Shown: positions 1-7,885 of the stretch, piece after piece | Layout of the letters: each line of letters begins with the position of its first letter | Position numbering within the stretch: the first letter of the stretch is position 1 | Source of the DNA: Aciduricibacillus chroicocephali | GTDB taxonomy: Bacteria; Bacillota; Bacilli; Bacillales; Amphibacillaceae | Assembly: GCF_030762805.1 (NCBI RefSeq) | Contig: NZ_CP129113.1 | Location: 2,308,001 to 2,372,000, forward strand | DNA: 64,000 bases | Direction of reading: 5' to 3' | The notes under the pieces: generated by a model | Database searches by the model: none | What the model was told of the DNA's origin: nothing | Seen by the model: the letters and a program-made list of their open reading frames with translations, nothing else | Program-made: the position numbers and the translations under genes

Positions 1-35
1 GCATCAGAATAATAGATGAGGGAACCTTTTTATTT

Positions 36-848
36 TTATATGACACGCTTACGAATACGGGATGAGATTTGTTCTACAGTGATAACAACAACTAGAATCA
101 TTAAGATGATCATCAACGCTTCGTCGAATTTTCTCAAAGACATTGCTGTGCTCAGTTCGACTCCAATACCACCGGCACCGACCAATCCGAGAATGACCGC
201 CGAGCGTACTGCCTTCTCTATGGAAAACAAGCTCGTGCCTACAAATGACGGAAATCCTGCTGGCAGAATGGCACCCGCTATGACTCCAAAGCGTGATGCA
301 CCAGCAGATTCCAAAGCTTCTGCCGGCCCTTTTTCCATTTCCTCAATTCTTTCTGAGAAGAAACGAGCGCAGAAACCGATTGTATCCACTGCTATTGTCA
401 AAATCCCTGCCAGCGGTCCGAGTCCTACCGAGATAACAAAAATAAGAGCCCAGATGAGGTCTGGAATGGTACGCATGGCCGAAACAGCAGATTTAACCAC
501 TGTTCTTATGAGTACATTTGAACAAGTATTTCTTGAACAGCACAGCGCAATCGGAATACTTGCCAGAACTCCAATGACCGTACCTACAAGGGCAATTTCA
601 AATGTTTCCAACATCCGCATCATGATTGGAGTGAACCTGGACGGATCGGGCGGGAAGGCAGTCGCCACAAAGTTCCCCATATTTATGATGCCATTTACAA
701 GCCGGGACCAATTTAACTCTGCACCTTGGAGCCCCAATCCTAATAAGACAGCAAACAAAATCCATGTAAGAACCGTCAGAGTACCTGGCTTCTTAAAACG
801 TGGCGGAGCTTCCAAGGAAGGACGTTTCCCTTTCAGTTCATACATCAT
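36..848 (-). CDS. phnE: Phosphonate/phosphite ABC transporter permease PhnE
   Basis: Integral membrane permease of a PhnCDE-type importer for phosphonates or phosphite. The 270-residue product has a hydrophobic N-terminal segment near residues 25-45 and several further membrane spans. The stretch around residues 150-190 (GLGPLAGILTIAVDTIGFC, then ERIEEMEKGPAEALESAGAS) is the conserved ABC-permease coupling loop of this family. Its start codon overlaps the phnC stop by four bases (ATGA), with a GGGAGGGG ribosome site inside phnC, so the two are translationally coupled. Many systems have a second phnE; if one exists it lies beyond the window edge. Substrate (phosphonate, phosphite or hypophosphite) cannot be told from sequence. 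Confidence 0.93.
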   Translation of the reverse strand: MMYELKGKRPSLEAPPRFKKPGTLTVLTWILFAVLLGLGLQGAELNWSRLVNGIINMGNFVATAFPPDPSRFTPIMMRMLETFEIALVGTVIGVLASIPIALCCSRNTCSNVLIRTVVKSAVSAMRTIPDLIWALIFVISVGLGPLAGILTIAVDTIGFCARFFSERIEEMEKGPAEALESAGASRFGVIAGAILPAGFPSFVGTSLFSIEKAVRSAVILGLVGAGGIGVELSTAMSLRKFDEALMIILMILVVVITVEQISSRIRKRVI

Positions 849-1621
849 GCCCCCTCCCTTTTTGCTTTTGCGAATTCAGACTCAACATCATAGAACCGTT
901 CCAGTTCATAACGCTCCAATTTCTTGCTTGAAGCATCGAGGACAAGCTGCCCCTCTTTAAGCATCAATATCCTGTCTCCATATTCAAAAGCCAGATCAAT
1001 ATGGTGCAAAATGATTACAACAGCGAGTTTCCTTTCCTTCGCTATATCTGAGAGCAGTTCCATAATCTCTTTTCCGGCTTTCGGATCAAGACTGGCAATC
1101 GGTTCATCAGCAAGAATGACTTCCGGCTTCTGCATGAGCATTCTTGCGATGGCGACTCGCTGTTTTTGTCCTCCAGATAGCTCGTCTGACCGCCGCTCAG
1201 CCAAGTGAGCAAGTCCTACCCGGTCCAGACACTGCATTGCCTCTTTGCGTAAATCGTTTGACGCAAAGAGATTGAATGTATGGAACGCTACCGGCACCCT
1301 CCCTAGTGCCCCGAACAGAACATTTTGGAAGACAGACAAAGTTGGGACAAGGTTGAAGTGCTGAAAGACAATGCCGATTCTCTTCCTCAATTGTCGCAGC
1401 TGCTTTCTGTTCAAATCCGCAATCGGCTCTCCTGCTACTGAGATTTTTCCCTCAGATGGCTTTTCAAGTCCGGACAGACAGCGAAACAATGTGGACTTCC
1501 CCGAACCATTATGTCCCATTAGTATGACGCATTCGCCATTGTCGATAGAAAAGGAAACGTTCTTCAACCCTTGATTGCCATTCGGAAAAATCTTTGATAT
1601 CCCTTCTGTGTGAATCATCAT
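845..1621 (-). CDS. phnC: Phosphonate ABC transporter ATP-binding protein PhnC
   Basis: Cytoplasmic ATPase that powers the PhnCDE importer. The 258-residue protein carries Walker A GHNGSGKS near residue 36, the ABC signature LSGGQKQR near 148, Walker B VILADEP near 168, and the switch His in ILHHIDLA near 204. It lies 8 bp after phnD and overlaps phnE by four bases, so phnD-phnC-phnE is one operon. Length is normal for PhnC (about 250-260). Assignment to PhnC rather than another ABC ATPase rests on the PhnD and PhnE neighbours as well as overall similarity. Confidence 0.94.
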   Translation of the reverse strand: MMIHTEGISKIFPNGNQGLKNVSFSIDNGECVILMGHNGSGKSTLFRCLSGLEKPSEGKISVAGEPIADLNRKQLRQLRKRIGIVFQHFNLVPTLSVFQNVLFGALGRVPVAFHTFNLFASNDLRKEAMQCLDRVGLAHLAERRSDELSGGQKQRVAIARMLMQKPEVILADEPIASLDPKAGKEIMELLSDIAKERKLAVVIILHHIDLAFEYGDRILMLKEGQLVLDASSKKLERYELERFYDVESEFAKAKREGA

Positions 1622-1629
1622 TGGCCCTC

Positions 1630-2550
1630 CTATTGCAATTCAATTCCGAGCACTTTGTATGTCTCACGCATTTCATCAAAATCGGAATCTTTCACATCAA
1701 TGATCTTTGCCTTTTTATACTTATCATTCTCTTCGGATTGAAGCATTGCCTTTAGCAGCTCATCCTGGTGCTCAAGGAATGTTTCTTTCAACTTTGCACG
1801 CAATGACTCTGGCAGTTTGCTACTTGCAACAAAAGGATCTGCCGGAAGTGGCGGTCCCTCAGCCAAAATACGATAAGACCCTTCTCCGTCTTCTTCAGTC
1901 ATATCATCATAATCTCGTACCCCTGTAGCAAGCGCATCGACATCCCCACCACGCAAAGCTTCTATTCTCGCATCACCAAGCATCTCAATCTTCACATCTT
2001 TGTCCAAATCAAAGCCCTGATCGATCAAGAGAGCACTTGGACCAATGTGACCACTTGTCGACCCGACATCTTTCATGGCTACTTTCTTTCCTTTCAGGTC
2101 TTTCACTTCTTTGATTTTACTTTTCTCCGGTACCATAATGACCGTATGATAAGCATCACGTTGAATGCCGGCAAGTGGTTCTGCGTCACCGTTAGCAGCC
2201 TTGATCTGAGCATATTCAGATGGACCTGCAAGCACGAGGTCCACTTGCCCATATTCCATTGCAGTAGCTGAAATAACCCTGTCCGACACCGGGAAGAATT
2301 CGACATCAATTCCGAGCAGTTTCTGAAGCTCAGCTTGGAAAGGTTCATATCTTCTCTGTAATTCTTCCATCCCCTCTACACCTGTAACAGCAAGAGTTAG
2401 CTTATCTGGCCAATCATCGTGTGCCCCTTTACTCTCAGCGGATGCCTTACTTTTATTTTCAGGCTTGCTGTCCCCATTTCCACAGCCAGCAAGGATTGCC
2501 AATAAAACAACAGTAAAAAATAATAGCAGTTTACCAATTCGTTTTTTCAT
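1630..2550 (-). CDS. phnD: Phosphonate-binding lipoprotein PhnD
   Basis: Extracytoplasmic solute receptor of the phosphonate/phosphite importer, anchored to the membrane as a lipoprotein. Residues 1-22 form a signal peptide ending in a lipobox (LAILAGC) with Cys at about 22, followed by a charged Lys/Glu/Ser linker. The mature part has PhnD-family features: VDLVLAGPSEYAQIKA near 130 and the SSTSGHIGPSALL-type ligand loop (here VGSTSGHIGPSALL near 185). 306 residues is typical. It is the first gene of the phn operon, and an 11-bp-periodic array of PhoP-like half-sites lies about 50-90 bp upstream, suggesting induction under phosphate limitation. Confidence 0.93.
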   Translation of the reverse strand: MKKRIGKLLLFFTVVLLAILAGCGNGDSKPENKSKASAESKGAHDDWPDKLTLAVTGVEGMEELQRRYEPFQAELQKLLGIDVEFFPVSDRVISATAMEYGQVDLVLAGPSEYAQIKAANGDAEPLAGIQRDAYHTVIMVPEKSKIKEVKDLKGKKVAMKDVGSTSGHIGPSALLIDQGFDLDKDVKIEMLGDARIEALRGGDVDALATGVRDYDDMTEEDGEGSYRILAEGPPLPADPFVASSKLPESLRAKLKETFLEHQDELLKAMLQSEENDKYKKAKIIDVKDSDFDEMRETYKVLGIELQ

Positions 2551-2601
2551 TGCCCTCCACCTCTCTTTTCTTTTCTATTCAGCCTCTATGTTAGCTCCCT
2601 T

Positions 2602-2640
2602 CCATTAATTTCATTTAAATCACATGTAAAGATTATTTAA
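2602..2640 (-). promoter_or_regulatory. PhoP-box-like direct repeats upstream of phnD
   Basis: Read on the minus strand, four hexamers follow each other with an exact 11-bp period: TTAAAT (2640-2635), TTACAT (2629-2624), TTAAAT (2618-2613) and TAATGG (2607-2602), each separated by 5 bp. This matches the known layout of Bacillus PhoP-binding sites (TT-A/C/T-ACA-like repeats spaced by about 5 bp). The array sits in the 5' region of the phn operon, so Pho-regulon control is inferred. The last hexamer is a weak match. Confidence 0.6.
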
Positions 2641-2759
2641 TCACGAGAAAAGTCCTAAAAATTTAATAGAAAAAGAGACAATATAAATGAAATCCGTCGA
2701 CTGTATAGGTATAATTTACTTAACAAATTCTAAAGACCTAATCCTAAAGGAGATTTCAC

Positions 2760-4862
2760 ATGAAAAAGAGAAGCATCGCACGTCGGCTTTCCCTGCTCAT
2801 CATTGCACTTTTCGCCATTCTCTTCATTACGTATTCTGTCATTACGAATTGGATTTCGTACGGCAAAAATATCGCCAATGGTGAAAACTCAACTATTGAA
2901 CATACTAAATTGTTCGCCAGCAAATTGGAAAAAGACCTAGGCAATTACAAGGAGACGCTCGAAATATCAAAACAGAATATTGAAGCGCTGAATGAAAAAG
3001 GCTCACTAAAAGCTTCAGACCTGCTGACAATATTGCATAAAAATCTGGAAATAAATTCTCGTATTTTCTCTGCCGGGCTCGTTCTTGAAAAAGGGGCAAT
3101 GAAAGTAAACCCTAAAAAAGATGCCAATCAGCTTGATGATGAAGGAAGGTACGTTGCTTACCTTTATAGAAATAAAGATGAGATCAAAGTGGACAAAGGG
3201 TCAGGCTATGAAGGTGAGAATGCCGCTGATTGGTATGCTGTACCAAAAAGTGGAAACCGACCAATTCTCACTGAACCATATGATTATCCCATTGACGGAA
3301 AAACGGTGAAGATGTCAACGTTCGCTGTACCGCTCAATGATACAAAAGGGAAATTCATCGGAGTACTCACAATCGATTTTCCGCTTGATTTTGCTGAGGA
3401 CATGGTGAAGGAAGTTAAACCTGACAAAGGCTATGCGGCTCTCATTTCTGATAACGGAACCGTACTTGCACATAGTGCGAATCCGAAAATGGTCGGCACG
3501 AATATGGCAGATGCTATCGACTGGAAGACTCAAAAAGACATTATCAATACAGGGGAAGCAGCTGACTTCTATGTAGATTCCAAAACATTTGGAGAAAAAG
3601 CTTTTAACTCAATTTCTCCAATTAATATTGACGGTCTCGATGAGAAATGGTCACTTCAATCCGTTTCTCCGAAATCAAGCATTCTTGATACATACAACCA
3701 GCTGCTTAAAATAACGATATTCTCAGGCATCCTGATGATTATACTCATGTCAGCTGCCGCACTTTGGTTCATCTACAAGCAGCTGAAGCCTTTGCAAAAT
3801 GTCAAAGATGCAATGGAATTGGCAGCCGAGGGAGATCTCAGTGTGAGAATACCTTCTGAACAAATTAAACCGGATGAAATTGGAGCTGTATCAGAAGCTT
3901 TCAATACAATGGCCGAGCGCCAAAGTAGAGTTGTAGAAGCAATTAAGCAATCGACAGGGCAACTGAACAGTGCTGCTGACACAATGCAGCACACTTTCGA
4001 AGAAGTCGCTGCATCAAGCAATGAAGTCGCAACAGCGATTGATGAAATTGCTCAGGGCGCTTCCCGTCAATCTGAAGATACAGAGAACACGAACGAACAA
4101 ATCAACAGTCTTGCATCACAGATTGATACCCTGTCAGCTCTTTCCGATAAAATGACTGCCTTATCCGATACTGCAAGCCAGTCTACATTAAACGGGATGG
4201 AACAAGTGAAAGTCTTGAAAGAGCAGAATGAAACGTCCAATACGGTAAATGAAACGGTACAGGAACAGATTGAAACACTCTCTGCCAAAATCGGTGAAAT
4301 CAATGTGATTACATCTTCAATTCAATCCCTGACTGAACAGACGAATTTGCTTGCACTCAATGCAAGTATTGAGGCAGCACGTGCCGGTGAGCATGGAAAA
4401 GGCTTTGCAGTAGTCGCTGATGAAGTGCGCAAACTTGCAGAACAATCAAGAAAACAGACAGAAGTAATCCAAACAACTGTCCAAGATATTTTGCAGACAT
4501 CTGACGCTACAGTAGAATCTATTGGCCGCAATGCAAAAATGCGAGAAGCAAACGACAAATCTGTAACTGAGACGGAAGCAGCATTCATCCATAATGCAAA
4601 AGTGCTTGATGAACTGCTATCCTCGATTCGAACGGTTGCTACAAGCCTCGCAAGCATGATGGAAGCAAAAGAGGAAGCGATCCTCTCCTTGCAAAGTGTC
4701 ACTGCAATTTCTGAACAGACTGCGGCATCCGCTGAAGAAGTAAGTGCATCAGCAAATGAACAGCAAACAGAAATGACAAATGTTGCAGATAACATCGAGA
4801 AAATGAACACCATTGCTGCTGAGCTTGAACAAGTCATGAGACAATTCAAGACAGACGATTGA
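2760..4862 (+). CDS. Methyl-accepting chemotaxis protein with Cache sensor domain
   Basis: Membrane chemoreceptor signalling to CheA/CheW. Of 700 residues, about 10-32 form TM1, about 33-315 form a large extracellular sensor that looks like a double Cache (dCache) domain, 318-340 form TM2, then HAMP (about 340-395) and a long cytoplasmic coiled-coil signalling domain. The invariant hairpin tip is present ([20 protein letters not shown], near residue 525). Such Cache receptors usually sense amino acids or organic acids; the ligand here is unknown. AAAGGAGA at 2746-2753 supports the ATG at 2760. It stands alone, with its own terminator. Confidence 0.93.
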   Translation: MKKRSIARRLSLLIIALFAILFITYSVITNWISYGKNIANGENSTIEHTKLFASKLEKDLGNYKETLEISKQNIEALNEKGSLKASDLLTILHKNLEINSRIFSAGLVLEKGAMKVNPKKDANQLDDEGRYVAYLYRNKDEIKVDKGSGYEGENAADWYAVPKSGNRPILTEPYDYPIDGKTVKMSTFAVPLNDTKGKFIGVLTIDFPLDFAEDMVKEVKPDKGYAALISDNGTVLAHSANPKMVGTNMADAIDWKTQKDIINTGEAADFYVDSKTFGEKAFNSISPINIDGLDEKWSLQSVSPKSSILDTYNQLLKITIFSGILMIILMSAAALWFIYKQLKPLQNVKDAMELAAEGDLSVRIPSEQIKPDEIGAVSEAFNTMAERQSRVVEAIKQSTGQLNSAADTMQHTFEEVAASSNEVATAIDEIAQGASRQSEDTENTNEQINSLASQIDTLSALSDKMTALSDTASQSTLNGMEQVKVLKEQNETSNTVNETVQEQIETLSAKIGEINVITSSIQSLTEQTNLLALNASIEAARAGEHGKGFAVVADEVRKLAEQSRKQTEVIQTTVQDILQTSDATVESIGRNAKMREANDKSVTETEAAFIHNAKVLDELLSSIRTVATSLASMMEAKEEAILSLQSVTAISEQTAASAEEVSASANEQQTEMTNVADNIEKMNTIAAELEQVMRQFKTDD

Positions 4863-4869
4863 GAATTGG

Positions 4870-4903
4870 AACGCCACCCTTTTTTGACGGGTGGCGTTCT
4901 TTC
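4870..4903 (+). terminator. Rho-independent terminator after chemoreceptor gene
   Basis: Perfect 10-bp stem AACGCCACCC / GGGTGGCGTT (4870-4879 and 4889-4898) followed by a T-rich run, seven bases after the chemoreceptor stop codon. Confidence 0.9.
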
Positions 4904-4971
4904 TCTGTTTTTCGCCGCAATTCGAAAATCTGTTATACTTGAAGCAATTATTTCTTACGGAGGTTACATGA

Positions 4972-6222
4972 ATGGACGAACGTATACAAGAATTGATTGA
5001 TCATACTCAGAAACTATGCGGACTTGGGGCCTATACATTGAAAAGCCACCATATTTTCCACAACGCACAAGATGGCTACATTTTTTCAACTGAATGGCAG
5101 CCGAATGAAGACGAAACAGAAAAAACGAATTCCAACCCGCCCGGTACTGCTGTCATAGGGATTGATTTTCATACGAAGACCCTCAAAAGCCTAGTTCTTG
5201 TTAAAGATGTTTCTTATATCGAAACAGGCATTTTACCAGGGAACGACCGTGATCAGCTGCTCGATTGGATTGAAGAAGAGACAGAAATGACGTACGGACG
5301 TCAGTTCCAGCTGATCAAAGAGGACAAAAATCGCTTCGAATTTCGTGCCAGCATCGACAATCTCCCAGTAGCGCCAACTGGTAAAATTGATATCAAATTC
5401 AATGATAAAGGACAGCTCGTGCTCTTCTCTGTACACGGCCTCTTCCCTGATGAATCCGACATGGCATGGGAACCTTTCTCTCTAACTTCTGAGGACACGG
5501 AATCCTTTGCACGCGATTCACTCACACTTGTTGATATCCCTGTTGAAAAGAAGATGGCATGGATTCCTGTCTACTCCTTTGAGGAACAGTTCATCACAAA
5601 TGACGGCAAATCTGCACTTTCTGCACAGACAGTCAACGAGCATCCTGTTTATATTCATGAAGATCATATACTGGAGTGGCAAGGCGAAGCTACTGGAGCT
5701 GTGGACAAGGTGAAAATAGAAGTTAGTACGGAAACAACGCTGGAGCAAGCCCTTTCTGCCGCTGAGCATGCAGATTGCAAACCAATTTCGAAACAGCTTG
5801 AACAAGCGTGCCTGCAGGAAGCAGCCCGTGTCATGCAGCTTGAATATCCTGAAGAAAGCGGAAAATGGAAAGCGACAAGCCTGTATCGCCAACATGGACA
5901 TCTCTTTACTGTCATTCGTCCAGCCGACCCTCGCATGACAGCTGTGCGTAAGATTACGCTTGTATTTGATGAATCAGGAAAAGTTATCAACATCGTGGAT
6001 AACAAATTTGTATTCCAGTTGCTATCCACATTCAAGGAAGCGGACGAACCGCAGATTACTGCGGATCAGGCATATGATTTGCTCAAGAATCATATTGAAA
6101 CAGAGCCTGTCTACGTTCTTGACCGTGAATCAGGCAAGTATCACATACATGGCAGACTCCACTGCCCATACGCTGTCAATGCCGTTACCGGTGAACTGCT
6201 CCAAACAAAAGAGATTATGTAA
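4972..6222 (+). CDS. Uncharacterised protein with PepSY/YcdB-like C-terminal repeats
   Basis: I do not recognise a named gene. The 416-residue product is soluble and acidic with no signal peptide or membrane segment. Two parts look repeated: each has a helix like ITADQAYDLLKNHIE followed by strands, and the C-terminus ends YAVNAVTGELLQ, which resembles the 'DAxTGE' strand closing PepSY or YcdB/YcdC domains. That points to this fold class, but function is unknown. The start is well supported by GGAGG nine bases before the ATG. Terminators on both sides make it a single-gene unit. Confidence 0.75.
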   Translation: MDERIQELIDHTQKLCGLGAYTLKSHHIFHNAQDGYIFSTEWQPNEDETEKTNSNPPGTAVIGIDFHTKTLKSLVLVKDVSYIETGILPGNDRDQLLDWIEEETEMTYGRQFQLIKEDKNRFEFRASIDNLPVAPTGKIDIKFNDKGQLVLFSVHGLFPDESDMAWEPFSLTSEDTESFARDSLTLVDIPVEKKMAWIPVYSFEEQFITNDGKSALSAQTVNEHPVYIHEDHILEWQGEATGAVDKVKIEVSTETTLEQALSAAEHADCKPISKQLEQACLQEAARVMQLEYPEESGKWKATSLYRQHGHLFTVIRPADPRMTAVRKITLVFDESGKVINIVDNKFVFQLLSTFKEADEPQITADQAYDLLKNHIETEPVYVLDRESGKYHIHGRLHCPYAVNAVTGELLQTKEIM

Positions 6223-6344
6223 AAGTCGACTCTATGGATAAAACAGATTCATCTTAATGGTAAGGAACCGGTTGCGCCCCGCCGGATTCTTTTCGCAGCG
6301 GCGGCTTACACCCAAATACATTTGAGAGAATCTATAGTAGAAAA
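6223..6344. other. Intergenic stretch with a GC-rich hairpin
   Basis: No credible ORF. It holds a GC-rich inverted repeat, CCGCCG (6279-6284) with CGGCGG (6299-6304), which stands out from the AT-rich surroundings and has no T-run. It may be a decayed terminator; I see nothing else in it. Confidence 0.4.
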
Positions 6345-6381
6345 CGAAAAACCCGAACTAAGCATTAGTTCGGGTTTTTCG
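6345..6381. terminator. Bidirectional terminator between the PepSY-like gene and nrdF
   Basis: A 17-bp perfect stem (6345-6361 with 6365-6381; core AACCCGAACTAA) flanked by A-run and T-run, so it can end transcription from both the plus-strand gene at 4972 and the nrd operon on the minus strand. Confidence 0.92.
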
Positions 6382-6423
6382 TAGGCTAAAACACTTCTGT
6401 CTCAGCATCTTTTCATCTATTTA

Positions 6424-7464
6424 TTAAAGATCATCGAATCCATTCAGATCACTAGTCTTCGTATACTGTCGTGACTTCTGCTCAAAAAAGTCTGTTTTTG
6501 TACCGTCGAAGTTATCCACATAAGCGCGAATCCACTTCATTGGGTTTTCCACATATTCGGGATAGACTTCAGAGAGTCCCATCATGCGGAGCATTTTATT
6601 GGCACGGTATTTGATATAGCCGGTCATTTCATCAAGATCAATACCTTCTACATTGCCAAGGACATAGCTCGACCACTCAGTCTCAAGTTCAACCGATTCC
6701 TTGAAATGATCGTATACCCACTGTGTGAATTCCGGTGTGTTCAATTCAGGATGCTCAGCGAGTGTCGCACGGAACAACTCTCCAATGAAACGGCCATGTT
6801 CCAGTTCGTCACGATTTATGTAAGAAATCATCGTTGACGTGCCGACCATTTTATTATGTCTTGCCAAATTGTAGAAGAATGCAAAGCCGGAATAGAAGAA
6901 CATGCCTTCAAGCAATGAAGTATAGACAAGCGTCTTCAAGATATTCTCAACTGTAGGTTCTTCAACGAATTTATTATAGTACTTAATGATATTCTCATTA
7001 CGCTTCAACAATACAGGGTCTTTGCGACCGAGCTCGAATGATTTATTCTGCTGGCCAAGCGAAACGACTGAAGAAAGCACATAGGAGTAACTTTCGTTAT
7101 GGACAGCTTCTTGCTGGGCGATAACAGCCATGATTGATTGGACAGATGGATCTGTCGCATAAAGTGAGATAAGAAGCGCTGTTCTCGTTTGTGGCGCATC
7201 AAGAGTTGAAAGCAGGCCAATAATTTTCAAATATGCATCTTGCTCTTCTTGTGAAAGCTGTGGGAATTGCTTCACATCACTGGACATATTCACTTCATCC
7301 GCTTGCCAATAGTTGCCGACTAGGCGCTTGTACATTTTGTACCAGTGCGGATAAGCAATATCATTCCAATTCAGAATACCGCTTGATTCGCCGCCGAATA
7401 GACCTGTTGATTTATTCGGGTTGCGAGGTTCGAGTGTTTTTGCTTTATCTAGCAGATTCGCCAT
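6424..7464 (-). CDS. nrdF: Ribonucleoside-diphosphate reductase beta subunit, class Ib (NrdF)
   Basis: Small subunit of aerobic class Ib ribonucleotide reductase, which houses the metal-tyrosyl radical cofactor and supplies the radical to NrdE. Metal ligands are visible: Glu and His in QEAVHNESYSYV near residue 118, with the radical Tyr four residues after the His, and Glu/His in RDELEHGRF near 218. The 346-residue length is slightly long for NrdF (about 320-330). The start ATG has AAGGAG nine bases upstream and lies inside the 3' end of nrdI (20-bp overlap), which implies coupling. The last gene of nrdE-nrdI-nrdF. Confidence 0.95.
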   Translation of the reverse strand: MANLLDKAKTLEPRNPNKSTGLFGGESSGILNWNDIAYPHWYKMYKRLVGNYWQADEVNMSSDVKQFPQLSQEEQDAYLKIIGLLSTLDAPQTRTALLISLYATDPSVQSIMAVIAQQEAVHNESYSYVLSSVVSLGQQNKSFELGRKDPVLLKRNENIIKYYNKFVEEPTVENILKTLVYTSLLEGMFFYSGFAFFYNLARHNKMVGTSTMISYINRDELEHGRFIGELFRATLAEHPELNTPEFTQWVYDHFKESVELETEWSSYVLGNVEGIDLDEMTGYIKYRANKMLRMMGLSEVYPEYVENPMKWIRAYVDNFDGTKTDFFEQKSRQYTKTSDLNGFDDL

Positions 7465-7885
7465 GTTCCAGGACTCCTTCCATCCATTCTTTTACGATTT
7501 TTTCCTGTGAGCCGCGGGGAGATTGTTCAATTTTAAGCGGTGGCCAGGGACTGTTATAGAACTTAGCGAGTTTTTCCGCTGCTCCACAAAAGATCCGGTC
7601 ACCGCCAAATTGTGTGTCCCCTGTTCCAAATACAGCGACATTGTCCGGTTTGCAGCCAACTTCCAGAACAAAGTCCTTTACTTCATCCGGTGTACTGCCT
7701 TCTTCCCAGGTGAACGTTCCAATAAAAATATATTGATATGCTTCAGGATCGATTGGCGGGTCGATGCCAATCCGATGAATGTCAATATGAAGGCCGCGGG
7801 ATTCGGCAGTTTCCTGCAGAATCTCCGCGACTTCTTCTGTGTTGCCGCTATAGGAAAGATAAGCAATGAGTGCTTTAGCTTTCAC
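7445..7885 (-). CDS. nrdI: NrdI flavodoxin-like protein for class Ib reductase
   Basis: Small flavoprotein that delivers oxidant (superoxide) to the NrdF manganese cofactor. The product has the flavodoxin start ALIAYLSYSGNTEEVAE, with the FMN phosphate loop SYSGNTEE, and GTFTWEEGSTPDEV and GTGDTQFGG loops typical of NrdI. I place the start at GTG 7885 (146 residues), with AGGAG ten bases upstream inside nrdE; the longest frame opens at an ATG at 7907-7909 and would add eight residues before the first strand. It overlaps nrdE by 11 bp and nrdF by 20 bp. Somewhat longer than Bacillus subtilis NrdI. Confidence 0.9.
   Translation of the reverse strand: MKAKALIAYLSYSGNTEEVAEILQETAESRGLHIDIHRIGIDPPIDPEAYQYIFIGTFTWEEGSTPDEVKDFVLEVGCKPDNVAVFGTGDTQFGGDRIFCGAAEKLAKFYNSPWPPLKIEQSPRGSQEKIVKEWMEGVLEHGESAR

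Noticed and set aside
16-960. 314-residue plus-strand ORF over phnE
   Set aside because: It is antisense to the well-supported phnE/phnC genes, has no ribosome site and a composition unlike real proteins.
4322-4849. 175-residue antisense ORF in the chemoreceptor gene
   Set aside because: Ser/Ala-rich shadow of the coiled-coil coding region; the same happens opposite the other chemoreceptors.
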